Source of the DNA: an uncultured Collinsella sp.
GTDB lineage: Bacteria > Actinomycetota > Coriobacteriia > Coriobacteriales > Coriobacteriaceae
NCBI GenBank assembly: GCA_900542235.1
Contig: UQNB01000027.1
Span: forward strand, 1-22,983
DNA length: 22,983 nt
Direction of reading: 5' to 3'
Shown here: one piece after another, positions 1 to 7,546 of the stretch
Position numbering within the stretch: position 1 is the first letter of the stretch
How the letters are laid out: each line of letters begins with the position of its first letter
Made by a program: the position numbers and the translations under genes
The notes under the pieces: generated by a model
What the model was told of the DNA's origin: nothing
The model's input: the letters and a program-made list of their open reading frames with translations, nothing else
The model's database searches: none

Positions 1-5
1 CGAAT

Positions 6-67
6 GATCCGGCTGCCTCCGTCCCCAAGGGATCACGTGATCCGAAGGGGACGGAGGAAAGCGGATC
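6..67. repeat. Nested palindromic hairpin at left edge
   Basis: Near-perfect hairpin made of three nested dyads: GATCCG (6-11) with CGGATC (62-67), CCTCCGTCCCC (16-26) with GGGGACGGAGG (47-57), and a central perfect palindrome GGATCACGTGATCC (30-43). No T-run follows on either strand, so it is not a standard intrinsic terminator. It may be the 3' structure of a gene lying left of the window, or a cruciform-type repeat. The pairing is seen directly; the role is not known. Confidence 0.6.
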
Positions 68-73
68 GCAAAC

Positions 74-135
74 CGCGGCGGCGCGTCTGGCCGAACGAGT
101 CCCCATACCCTCGTTCGGTCAGGCGCGCCGCCGCG
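74..135. terminator. Long 26-bp hairpin upstream of hisS
   Basis: The arms at 74-99 and 110-135 pair over 26 bp with only two G-T wobbles and a 10-nt loop. A weak T-rich stretch (TTGCTGCTTT) follows on the plus strand. It lies just before the hisS -10 box, so it most likely ends transcription from a gene left of the window rather than attenuating hisS. The structure is certain; the terminator role is inferred. Confidence 0.55.
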
Positions 136-151
136 TTGCTGCTTTGTGCCG

Positions 152-157
152 TATAAT
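152..157 (+). promoter_or_regulatory. Candidate -10 box for hisS
   Basis: A perfect TATAAT lies 42 nt before the hisS start codon, just after the upstream hairpin. No convincing -35 hexamer sits 16-18 nt upstream, because that position falls inside the hairpin arm. The assignment therefore rests on the -10 match and its position only. Confidence 0.45.
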
Positions 158-199
158 GTCCACTACCTATGACGCGATACAAAAGAAAGGTGTTTGCCC

Positions 200-1513
200 A
201 TGCAGGCACAGAAGGCGGAGGGAACCCGCGACCTTATCGGCGCCGAGATGCGCGCCTGGCAAAAGATGCAGCAGATTGCGGCCGGCGTGTTCGAGCCGTT
301 TGGTTTTAAACCCATCGAGACGCCCGCGATCGAGCAGGTTGACGTGTTTGTCCACGGTATCGGCCAGTCGACCGACGTCGTGCGCAAGGAAATGTTCCGC
401 GTGTTCAGCGGTGCCAACCTGGAGCGCGTCTTTACCGAGGGCACCGACACCAAACTCAAGCCCAAGCAGCGCCTGGCACTTCGCCCCGAGGGCACGGCCG
501 GTGTGGTGCGCGCCGTCGTCGAGAACAATCTGGTGCCCCAGGGCTCCACGCCGTTTAAGGCTTACTACGCCGAGGCCATGTTCCGCGGCGAGCGTCCCCA
601 GAAGGGCCGCTTGCGTCAGTTCCATCAGGTGGGCATCGAGTGGCTCGGCGCTCCCGATCCGGCGGCAGACGCCGAGTGCATCATCATGCTCATGGAGTTC
701 TACAAGCGCCTGGGCTTCGACCTTTCCAAGCTTCGCCTGCTCATTAACTCGATGGGCGATGCCCAGTGCCGTCCGGCCTATCGCGAGCAGGTCAAGCAGT
801 TCATCCTCGATCACGCCGACGAGATGTGCGACGAGTGCCGCGAGCGCGCCGAGCTCAACCCACTGCGTGCCTTCGACTGCAAGAACGACCATTGCCGCGA
901 GATCATGGCCGACGCGCCGCTGATGGGTGACAACCTGTGCGACGAGTGCCGCGAGCACTACGAGCAGGTCAAGCGCTATCTGGATGCCGCCGGTATCGAG
1001 TATGTCGAGGATCCCACCTTGGTGCGCGGCCTGGACTACTACACCCGTACTGTCTTTGAGGTCGAGGCTCCTGGCGCCGGCGTCGGCTCCATCGGCGGCG
1101 GCGGCCGCTACGATGGCTTGGTCGAGCTCGAGGGTGGCAAGCCCACGGCGGGCGTCGGCTTCGCTGTCGGTTTTGAGCGTGCGCTGCTGGCCCTTCAGGC
1201 CTTTGGTAACGACTTGGGTGCCGATGAGGTCCCGTGCGTCTATGTCGCCAACGCCGGCAAGGAGCTGCGCCAGAACATCTTTGCCATTACGCAGGAGCTT
1301 CGCGCCGCAGGTATCGTGACCGAGGCCGACTATCAGGGCCGTTCGCTCAAGGCCCAGTTCAAGCAGGCCGATAAGGTGGGCGCCAAACTCATCCTGGTCC
1401 TGGGCGGCGACGAGCTTGCCGCCGGCAAGGTCAAGGTACGCGACATGGAGAGCCATGACGAGGTACTGGTCGATCTGGCCAACGTGGTCGAGGCGGTTCG
1501 CGAGCGCCTGTAG
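200..1513 (+). CDS. hisS: Histidyl-tRNA synthetase
   Basis: Class II aminoacyl-tRNA synthetase that charges tRNA-His with histidine in the cytosol. The 437-residue length is normal for bacterial HisRS. Visible marks include the N-terminal KAEGTRD segment, FHQVGIEWLG in the motif 2 region, the HisRS signature LVRGLDYYTRT (residues 274-284), the glycine-rich GGGGRYDGL near 299-307 (motif 3 region follows), and a C-terminal anticodon-binding domain. The usual cysteine-containing insertion (CDECRE, DCKNDHC, LCDECRE) is present. ATG at 200 is chosen because AAAGG at 186-190 is 9 nt upstream; the in-frame TTG at 194 would leave only 3 nt. In many Firmicutes hisS is followed directly by aspS. Here aspS lies about 9.6 kb downstream on the same strand, with ppc and the lar genes between. 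Confidence 0.97.
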   Translation: MQAQKAEGTRDLIGAEMRAWQKMQQIAAGVFEPFGFKPIETPAIEQVDVFVHGIGQSTDVVRKEMFRVFSGANLERVFTEGTDTKLKPKQRLALRPEGTAGVVRAVVENNLVPQGSTPFKAYYAEAMFRGERPQKGRLRQFHQVGIEWLGAPDPAADAECIIMLMEFYKRLGFDLSKLRLLINSMGDAQCRPAYREQVKQFILDHADEMCDECRERAELNPLRAFDCKNDHCREIMADAPLMGDNLCDECREHYEQVKRYLDAAGIEYVEDPTLVRGLDYYTRTVFEVEAPGAGVGSIGGGGRYDGLVELEGGKPTAGVGFAVGFERALLALQAFGNDLGADEVPCVYVANAGKELRQNIFAITQELRAAGIVTEADYQGRSLKAQFKQADKVGAKLILVLGGDELAAGKVKVRDMESHDEVLVDLANVVEAVRERL

Positions 1514-1570
1514 CGCATCTTTTTGAGCTGCGGACCCGCTTTGGTGTCCCGTTCATTGCGAGCGATTGTT

Positions 1571-1612
1571 ACGGGGGTGTTTCGCATTTATGCGGAATGC
1601 CCCCGTTTGTGT
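1571..1612 (+). terminator. Rho-independent terminator of hisS
   Basis: ACGGGGG (1571-1577) pairs with CCCCCGT (1600-1606). An inner TTTCGCAT/ATGCGGAA stem continues past a small symmetric TG/TG internal loop, and the T-rich TTTGTGT follows. It sits about 60 nt after the hisS stop codon. Confidence 0.85.
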
Positions 1613-1663
1613 ATGCCGTCCACCGAGAAATACGACCATTTAGAGCAAAAACCCTTGCAATGC

Positions 1664-1726
1664 AGAAAATACTTTTGTGTGGTAAAGCGCAATCAGTGTC
1701 GAAAGTATTTCTCAAGCGCCTATAAT
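1664..1726 (+). promoter_or_regulatory. ppc promoter with flanking dyad
   Basis: A perfect TATAAT at 1721-1726 precedes ppc by 44 nt. The -35 region around 1697-1703 is poor (GTCGAA-like). A perfect 9-bp inverted repeat, AAATACTTT (1667-1675) and AAAGTATTT (1702-1710), brackets the -35 position with 26 nt between the arms. A related half, GAGAAATACGA, lies further upstream at 1625-1635. The poor -35 and the dyad suggest a regulated or activator-dependent promoter; this is inference. Confidence 0.5.
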
Positions 1727-1770
1727 GAATACCGCATGTTACGTGCATAGAAGGAGGAATGGGAGGAAAC

Positions 1771-4584
1771 GTGGCTGAGAACCTAAGCAACCAGTCTGTA
1801 CCCGAAGCCGCGGCGCGCGTCGCTGCCGTGGTCAACCGCCTCGTTAACCGAATCGGCTCGAATGCCGAGTCCAGGGAGCGTCTCGCCGAGATCGAGATCC
1901 CCGAGGAGTTGCGCGACAACTTGGCGCTGTTCCTGCGCCTGGAGCGCCGTGTGCTTAGCGAGTATGATCCCGAGATCGCGGACCTGTTCGACAAGATCCT
2001 GACGGCCGAGATTGTGGCCAATGCCGGAAACCCCGGCGCCCGTGCTGCCGACGAGTCCGTCGACGAGCAGGGCGTGCCCACCGCCGACGAGCCTACTGCT
2101 GTGGCGTTTCGTGAGGTCGTCGATCTGATTGACAGTCTGCCGCTCGATAAGCAACAGGTCATCGTTCGCGCCTTTACGAGCTTCTTCCATCTGGCAAACC
2201 TGTCGGAGGAGAACTACCGCGTGGCGCAGCTGCGCGAGCGCGAGGCAGGTGCGTCGACCGATACCGAGGTCGATCCCGCCAACGAACTCACCGTCGCCTA
2301 TCACCAGTTGGTAAACGAGATGGGTGTCGAGGGCGCCAACGAGCTGCTCGACAAGCTCGAGTTCCACCCTGTCTTTACCGCACATCCCACCGAGGCCCGT
2401 CGTAAGGCCGTCGAGGGCAAGATTCGCCGTATCTCCAACCTGCTGGAGGAGCGTCCGCGCCTGGGCGGCTCCGACCTGGTGGAGAACGAGCGCCATATGC
2501 TGCAGGAGATTGACGCTCTGGTGCGCACGAGCCCCATCGCGCTCAAGAAGCCCACGCCGGTCGAGGAAGCCGATACCATCATCGACATCTTCGATAACAC
2601 ACTGTTCGATGTGATCCCCGTCATCTACCGTCGTTTTGACGACTGGGTGCTGGGCGACAAGGCCGGCACCGTGCCGCCGCTGTGCCCGGCGTTCTTCCAT
2701 CCCGGCAGCTGGATCGGTTCCGACCGCGACGGTAACCCCAACGTTACCGCCAAGGTGAGCCGCGAGGTCGCCGCCAAGTACTTCACGCACATGGTGCTCA
2801 AGCTCGAGGACAAGTGCCGCCGCATCGGCCGCAACCTTACGCTCGAGGCCGCCTACAGCAAGCCGTCGGCAGAACTCATGAACCTGTGGAACCATCAGGT
2901 CGAGATGAGCGCTCAGTACACGGCACGCGCCGAGCTGATCTCCGAGCACGAGCCGCATCGCGCCGTCATGCTCGTCATGGCCGACCGCCTCAACGCCACC
3001 GTGCGCCGCATCACCGACACCATCTACCACAGCGCCGACGAGTTCCTGGATGACCTGCGCGTCGTCCAGCGTTCGCTTGCTGCCTGCGGTGCCGTCCGTG
3101 CCGCCTACGGTCCGGTCCAAACCATCATCTGGCAGGTCGAGTCCTTCGGCTTCCATATGGTCGAGATGGAGTTCCGTCAGCACTCCGTGGTGCACGCCCG
3201 CGCCCTCAAGGATATCCACGAGAACGGTATCCATGGCGACCTGCAGCCCATGACGCGCGAGGTCATCGATACCTTCCGCGCTATCGGTTCCATCCAAAAG
3301 CGCTACGGCAAGAAGATGGCGCACCGCTACATCATCTCGTTTACCAAGAGCGCCCAGCATGTGGCCGACGTCTTTGAGCTTGCCCACCTGTCCTTCGCAC
3401 ACGAGGAGGACGTTCCCGAGCTCGACGTGATCCCGCTGTTCGAGCAGCTCGAGGACCTCGAGGGCTGCGTCGACGTACTCGACCAGATGCTTACGCTGCC
3501 CGTGGTGCAAAAACGCCTTGCCCAGACCAACCGCCGCATGGAGGTCATGCTGGGCTATTCCGACTCCTCTAAGGATGCCGGTCCTACCACGGCCATGCTC
3601 GCGCTGCACTCCGCGCAGGAGCGCATCGCCAAGTGGGCCGAGAAGAACGATATCGACCTGGTGCTCATGCACGGCCGCGGCGGTGCCGTGGGCCGTGGCG
3701 GCGGCCCGGCCAACAAGGCCGTGCTGGCGCAGCCCAAGGGTTCGGTCAACTGCTTCTTTAAGCTCACCGAGCAGGGCGAAGTCATCTTTGCCCGTTACGG
3801 CAACCGCACGCTGGCTCAGCGCCATGTTGAATCCGTTGCCGCCGCAACGCTTTTGCAGTCGGCCCCGAGTGTTGAGAAGACCAACACCGAGACCACGCAG
3901 AAGTTCTGGGATATGGCCGAGAAGCTCAACACCGCAAGCCACGAGCGCTATCTGGACCTGCTGAACACCGAGGACTTTACACCGTGGTTCTCGACCGTGA
4001 CGCCGCTGACCGAGGTCGGCTTGCTGCCGATCGGCTCGCGTCCCGCCAAGCGCGGCTTGGGTGCCAAGTCGCTCGACGACCTGCGTACCATCCCGTGGAT
4101 CTTCAGCTGGAGCCAGGCGCGCATTAACCTGGCCGCTTGGTACGGTCTGGGCACCGCCTGCGAGCAGCTTGGCGATCTTGACCAGCTCAAGGCTGCCTAC
4201 CAGGAGTGGCCGTTCTTCCGCACGTTCATTGACAACATCGAGATGTCGATCGCTAAGACCGATCAGCGCATCGCCAAGATGTATCTGCACCTGGGCGATC
4301 GCCAGGATCTGTCCGAGAAGGTCTTCACCGAGATGCAGCTCACGCGTAAGTGGGTCCTTGCCATCGTCGGTGACGAGTGGCCGCTGCAGCGCCGCCGCGT
4401 GCTCGGCTGCGCCGTCCGCGTGCGTAACCCCTATGTCGACGCCCTGTCCATCGCCCAGGTCCGCGCCCTTCGCGAGGTGCGTATGAACCAGGACGAGATG
4501 GCCGAGGAGAAGAAGGCCGAGTACATGAGCCTGATTCTTTCGACTGTGACCGGCGTCTCGGCAGGACTGCAGAACACGGGGTAA
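1771..4584 (+). CDS. ppc: Phosphoenolpyruvate carboxylase
   Basis: Cytosolic enzyme that carboxylates phosphoenolpyruvate with bicarbonate to oxaloacetate, refilling the C4 acids used for fermentation to succinate and for amino acids. It is full length (937 residues from GTG 1771). Family motifs occur in order: FTAHPTEARRKA with the catalytic His at residue 205, GSWIGSDRDGNPNVT, FGFHMVEMEFRQHS, LGYSDSSKDAG, the mobile loop HGRGGAVGRGGGP at 634-646, QGEVIFARYGN, and the canonical C-terminus ending QNTG. GTG 1771 is preferred: ATG 1759 touches an AAGGAGG (1751-1757) with almost no spacing, whereas GTG has GGAGG at 1762-1766 plus that upstream AAGGAGG. It is a single-gene unit between its own promoter and the hairpin element that begins 23 nt after its stop. 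Confidence 0.97.
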   Translation: MAENLSNQSVPEAAARVAAVVNRLVNRIGSNAESRERLAEIEIPEELRDNLALFLRLERRVLSEYDPEIADLFDKILTAEIVANAGNPGARAADESVDEQGVPTADEPTAVAFREVVDLIDSLPLDKQQVIVRAFTSFFHLANLSEENYRVAQLREREAGASTDTEVDPANELTVAYHQLVNEMGVEGANELLDKLEFHPVFTAHPTEARRKAVEGKIRRISNLLEERPRLGGSDLVENERHMLQEIDALVRTSPIALKKPTPVEEADTIIDIFDNTLFDVIPVIYRRFDDWVLGDKAGTVPPLCPAFFHPGSWIGSDRDGNPNVTAKVSREVAAKYFTHMVLKLEDKCRRIGRNLTLEAAYSKPSAELMNLWNHQVEMSAQYTARAELISEHEPHRAVMLVMADRLNATVRRITDTIYHSADEFLDDLRVVQRSLAACGAVRAAYGPVQTIIWQVESFGFHMVEMEFRQHSVVHARALKDIHENGIHGDLQPMTREVIDTFRAIGSIQKRYGKKMAHRYIISFTKSAQHVADVFELAHLSFAHEEDVPELDVIPLFEQLEDLEGCVDVLDQMLTLPVVQKRLAQTNRRMEVMLGYSDSSKDAGPTTAMLALHSAQERIAKWAEKNDIDLVLMHGRGGAVGRGGGPANKAVLAQPKGSVNCFFKLTEQGEVIFARYGNRTLAQRHVESVAAATLLQSAPSVEKTNTETTQKFWDMAEKLNTASHERYLDLLNTEDFTPWFSTVTPLTEVGLLPIGSRPAKRGLGAKSLDDLRTIPWIFSWSQARINLAAWYGLGTACEQLGDLDQLKAAYQEWPFFRTFIDNIEMSIAKTDQRIAKMYLHLGDRQDLSEKVFTEMQLTRKWVLAIVGDEWPLQRRRVLGCAVRVRNPYVDALSIAQVRALREVRMNQDEMAEEKKAEYMSLILSTVTGVSAGLQNTG

Positions 4585-4607
4585 TCGATAGCCCTGTGGC
4601 TCTCACC

Positions 4608-4734
4608 GGGACCCGATGGGTTTCCCTCTGAATGCGTCCTCGCACTTGAAGCCCCCTTATCCTGCTCCTCTGGAGCTGCGGATAAGGGGGCTTCGTGCTG
4701 CGGAATGCATTCAGAGGGAAACCCGTCGGGTCCC
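4608..4734. repeat. Two-stem long hairpin element, copy A
   Basis: A 127-nt inverted repeat starts 23 nt after the ppc stop. The outer stem is 28 bp (4608-4635 with 4707-4734, one mismatch). Next is a 12 x 12 internal loop, GTCCTCGCACTT (4636-4647) facing GTGCTGCGGAAT (4695-4706). The inner stem is a perfect 15 bp (4648-4662 with 4680-4694), and the 17-nt loop holds a small GCTCC/GGAGC dyad. No T-run follows on either strand. The same layout with different stem sequences recurs at 7547-7673. It may be a 3' UTR structure, a non-canonical terminator or a mobile palindromic unit; the role is unknown. Confidence 0.8.
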
Positions 4735-4737
4735 TTC

Positions 4738-4863
4738 GTCCTCGGTCTTCGGGGATTAAAGCTGATGAAAATAAAGTGCGCTTCGCGCCTGATGCGGAGT
4801 GCGGCGAGGGCTTCTTGCGTCCTGCGGAGTGTGCCTAAAAGTAAACTAATGGCGGACCCTGCG
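4738..4863. repeat. Degenerate relative of the two-stem hairpin element
   Basis: The left loop motif GTCCTCGGTCTT appears at 4738-4749, directly after copy A. A right half spans 4811-4863: CTTCTTGC, loop motif GTCCTGCGGAGT, a 29-nt arm and GGACCCTGCG. This right half is 53 nt long, exactly like the matching segment of copy B at 7625-7677; the 18-nt left end and 10-nt right end are identical and the middle is partly conserved. The pairing left arm is missing, and TGCGGAGTG occurs twice (near 4794 and 4823). It looks like a decayed or rearranged copy. Confidence 0.6.
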
Positions 4864-5190
4864 ATGTCCGGCCTTCGGCGGATCAGCCGCTGGGTGAGGG
4901 TGGTACTTGGGGCGACGTGCAAAAAACGGAGTTTTCAGCAGCCAAAGATTGGTGCATAAGGCTATGGGTGACGTTCGCGGCCCCTGTTGATGCTTTTGCA
5001 CGATGATTGGGCTTTGGCGACGATCATATATGGCTGGTTTCTCGCCGCATGCTATCCAGATGGGACGAGTCATGAGGACTATCTACCTTTTGAAAGACTT
5101 TTGACACCAAAATCTTATCTCGCGATGCTGAATACTCGCAAAAATGCACGCTCCGGAGGGTACCACCCTGTTACGGCTAGAAATCCATTC
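4864..5190. other. Intergenic stretch without recognised gene
   Basis: This 327-bp stretch between the repeat elements and the larA control region has lower GC than the genes. It contains open frames of up to about 75 codons but none with a credible ribosome binding site, composition or family motif. AGGGTGGTAC occurs on the plus strand near 4897 and as its reverse complement near 5160; this resembles part of a T-box core, but no stem I, terminator pair or downstream gene fits. No tRNA is seen. Confidence 0.4.
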
Positions 5191-5231
5191 GCCATTTTAT
5201 GCAATTAATTAACGCATTTATGCAAAATGGC
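5191..5231. promoter_or_regulatory. AT-rich dyad upstream of larA
   Basis: Eight-bp arms GCCATTTT (5191-5198) and AAAATGGC (5224-5231) enclose an AT-rich core. Within it ATGC/GCAT is repeated with an offset centre, and ATTTATGCAA-like segments recur. The site lies about 235 nt before the larA start and before the terminator at 5308. It may be an operator or promoter zone for a larA leader transcript; no confident -35/-10 pair could be chosen. Confidence 0.4.
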
Positions 5232-5283
5232 TTACGTGCGAACGTCTCGGGGTAGATGTTTGCCTCGGCGCTGCGTAAATCAT

Positions 5284-5343
5284 CCTGTCTATAGTGTCTT
5301 TGACAGGCGGCCGCGGTTCCCTTTGGGATCGCGGCCGTTTTGT
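5284..5343 (+). terminator. Intrinsic terminator in the larA leader
   Basis: CGGCCGCG (5308-5315) pairs with CGCGGCCG (5330-5337), with TCCC/GGGA pairing inside the loop, followed by TTTTGTTG. A smaller dyad CCTGTC/GACAGG (5284-5289, 5302-5307) stacks directly upstream. It lies 120 nt before the larA start with no gene between it and ppc. It therefore ends either a short leader or non-coding transcript, or ppc read-through, and could act as an attenuator for larA. Confidence 0.75.
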
Positions 5344-5463
5344 TGTGGGTCAAATATGAACGTTGTGTTAATGAGTCGGTGGACGGTGGTGTTTTTAGGT
5401 GAGCGGCGTATCCTTCCAACGGTTTATCTAGTGTGTCAGTTGAAAGAAAGAGGGCGCTCGTCA

Positions 5464-6741
5464 TTGTTTGAATGTGAACTGCCGTTTGACCACAAGACGT
5501 TGCATCTGGAGCTCGAGGACAAGAACTTCGCAGGCGTGATGGAAGGTCATCAAAACGAGTTTAAGACTACGAAATCGCAGGAAGAGTTGGTAGAGGAGTC
5601 GCTTGCCAACCCTTATGGCTCGCCTTCGCTCGAGGAGCTTTGTGCTGGCAAAAAGGATATCGTCATCATTAGCTCCGACCATACGCGTCCCGTTCCCTCG
5701 CGTGTGACGATGCCTATTCTGCTGCATCACATCCACTCCGCTGCGCCTGAGGCGCGCGTTCGCATTCTGGTTGCAACTGGCATGCACCGTCCGTCGACGC
5801 ACGAGGAGCTCGTCAACAAGTATGGCGAGGAGATCGTCGCTAACGAGGAGATCGTCATGCATGTCGCGACCGACGACAGCATGATGAAAAAGATCGGTAC
5901 CCTGCCTTCTGGTGGCGAGTGCATCATCAACAAGATTGCTGCCGATTGCGATCTGCTGCTTGCCGAGGGCTTCATTGAGCCGCATTTCTTTGCCGGTTTC
6001 TCTGGTAGCCGCAAGTCCGTCCTGCCTGGCATCGCCAGCTACAAGACCATCATGTACAACCACAACGGTCAGTTTGTGAACGACTCCCATTCGCGTGCCG
6101 GCAACCTGTGCCACAACCACGTGAGCGAGGACATGTTTGCCGCCGCCGAGATGGCTCACCTTGCCTTTGTGCTCAACGTGGTGCTTAACGGCAAGCACGA
6201 GGTCATCGGCTCCTTTGCCGGCGATATCCACAAGGCGCACGAGGCCGGCTGCGAGTTCGTGAAGAGCCTTGCCGGCGTTGAGCCCGTCGAGTGCGAGATT
6301 GCCATCACCACCAATGGTGGCTACCCCCTCGATCAGAACATCTATCAGGCTGTGAAGGGCATGTGCGCTGCCGAGGCCACGCTTCCCGAGGGCGGTGTGA
6401 TCATCGACGTCGCCGGTTGTGCCGACGGTCACGGCGGCGAGGGCTTCTATCACAACATCGCCGACAACGATCCGGCGGAGTTTGAGCGTGCCTGCATCGA
6501 TCGTCCTAAGGACGAGACCCTGCCCGACCAGTGGACGAGCCAGATCTTCGCTCGCATCCTGGCACATCATCCCGTGATCATGGTTACCGACCTGTGCGAT
6601 CACCAGATGCTCAAGGATATGCACATGACGCCGGTCAACACTATCGAGGAGGCGCTCAAGCTCGCCTTTGAGATGAAGGGTGCCGATGCCAAGGTTGCCG
6701 TCATTCCCGATGGCCTGGGCGTTGTCGTCGCGCAGCACTAG
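5464..6741 (+). CDS. larA: Lactate racemase, nickel-pincer enzyme
   Basis: Cytosolic enzyme that interconverts L- and D-lactate with a nickel-pincer nucleotide bound to a lysine. From the TTG start at 5464 the protein has 425 residues, about the length of Lactobacillus plantarum LarA. The residues known to matter there then fall at the same numbers: Arg75 (SDHTRP), His108 (ATGMHRP), His174 (EPHFFAGFSG), Lys184 (cofactor tether) and His200 (nickel ligand). TTG 5464 has AAGAGGG at 5448-5454, 9 nt upstream; earlier in-frame starts such as ATG 5356 would add an atypical N-terminal tail. larD follows after 49 nt. Some LarA homologues act on other 2-hydroxyacids, so the substrate is likely but not proven to be lactate; the adjacent larD channel gene favours it. 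Confidence 0.93.
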   Translation: MFECELPFDHKTLHLELEDKNFAGVMEGHQNEFKTTKSQEELVEESLANPYGSPSLEELCAGKKDIVIISSDHTRPVPSRVTMPILLHHIHSAAPEARVRILVATGMHRPSTHEELVNKYGEEIVANEEIVMHVATDDSMMKKIGTLPSGGECIINKIAADCDLLLAEGFIEPHFFAGFSGSRKSVLPGIASYKTIMYNHNGQFVNDSHSRAGNLCHNHVSEDMFAAAEMAHLAFVLNVVLNGKHEVIGSFAGDIHKAHEAGCEFVKSLAGVEPVECEIAITTNGGYPLDQNIYQAVKGMCAAEATLPEGGVIIDVAGCADGHGGEGFYHNIADNDPAEFERACIDRPKDETLPDQWTSQIFARILAHHPVIMVTDLCDHQMLKDMHMTPVNTIEEALKLAFEMKGADAKVAVIPDGLGVVVAQH

Positions 6742-6790
6742 TGCGCGGCCTAAACGAATCGTTTATAACCGACAAGAAAGATAAGGTTTT

Positions 6791-7522
6791 ATGCTTACCA
6801 AACTCCTCTGCGAATTCGGCGCAACGGCCCTCATGATCATCTTTGGCGTGGGCGTGCACTGTGATACGGTGCTCAAGGGCACCAAGTATCAGGGCTCCGG
6901 CCATATGTTTGCCATCACCACTTGGTCTTTTGGCATCTCGGTCTGCCTGTTTGTCTTTGGCGGCGCCGTGTGCATGAACCCCGCCATGGTGCTTGCCCAG
7001 TGCATCGTCGGTCTGGTGCCGTGGAGCAGCTGCATCCCCTTCATGATTGCCGATATGCTCGGCGGCTTTGTGGGCGCCGTAATCGCTTGGCTTATGTATG
7101 CCGATGAGTTCAAGGCTTCCGAGGGCGTCGTCGACCCTATTGCCCAGCGCAACATCTTCTCGACCAACCCCACCACCGAGGGTACGAACTATGCCCGTAA
7201 CTTCTTCTGCGAGGCTATCTGCACCTTTGTGTTCATCAGCGCCATCCTCGCTGCCGCTAACCGCGCCGGCGAGAACGTTCTGATGCTCGCCATCTGCGTC
7301 GGCCTGATCGTTTGGGCCGTTGGCATGGGCATGGGCGGCATCACCGGCTTCGCCATGAACCAGGCTCGTGACCTTGGTCCTCGCATGGCCTATCAGGTGC
7401 TGCCGATCAAGAACAAGGCTGACAACAACTGGAAGTATGGTCTGCTTGTTCCTGGCATCGCGCCGTTTGTCGGTGCTATCGTGGCCGCGCTGTTTGTGCA
7501 TGGTTTCCTGGGCATGTTCTAG
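6791..7522 (+). CDS. larD: LarD-like lactate/glycerol channel (MIP family)
   Basis: Membrane channel of the aquaporin/glycerol facilitator family, 243 residues with about six hydrophobic segments. The first pore motif is intact (CMNPAMVLA, Asn63-Pro64-Ala65). In the second, GFAMNQARDLGPR, the usual NPA has become Asn190-Gln191-Ala192, while the selectivity-filter Arg193 and the following Asp are kept. AAGG lies 4 nt before ATG 6791. Position 49 nt after larA argues for co-transcription and for the LarD role, passing D-lactate across the membrane, as in the L. plantarum lar operon. A glycerol or other small-solute channel is the alternative; the family call is firm and the substrate is inferred from context. 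Confidence 0.85.
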   Translation: MLTKLLCEFGATALMIIFGVGVHCDTVLKGTKYQGSGHMFAITTWSFGISVCLFVFGGAVCMNPAMVLAQCIVGLVPWSSCIPFMIADMLGGFVGAVIAWLMYADEFKASEGVVDPIAQRNIFSTNPTTEGTNYARNFFCEAICTFVFISAILAAANRAGENVLMLAICVGLIVWAVGMGMGGITGFAMNQARDLGPRMAYQVLPIKNKADNNWKYGLLVPGIAPFVGAIVAALFVHGFLGMF

Positions 7523-7546
7523 TCGAAGGCAATTGATATAACGTCC

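Noticed and set aside
1759..1761. ATG as the ppc start
   Set aside because: It directly follows AAGGAGG with almost no spacing; GTG 1771 has workable spacing. Not fully excluded.
4897..5170. T-box-like AGGGTGGTAC sequences, one on each strand
   Set aside because: Only the short core is present; there is no stem I, specifier loop, terminator/antiterminator pair or suitable downstream gene.
4987..5208. A 73-codon open frame upstream of larA that could encode a small protein
   Set aside because: No ribosome binding site, no family resemblance, composition unlike the real genes, and it overlaps the AT-rich dyad.
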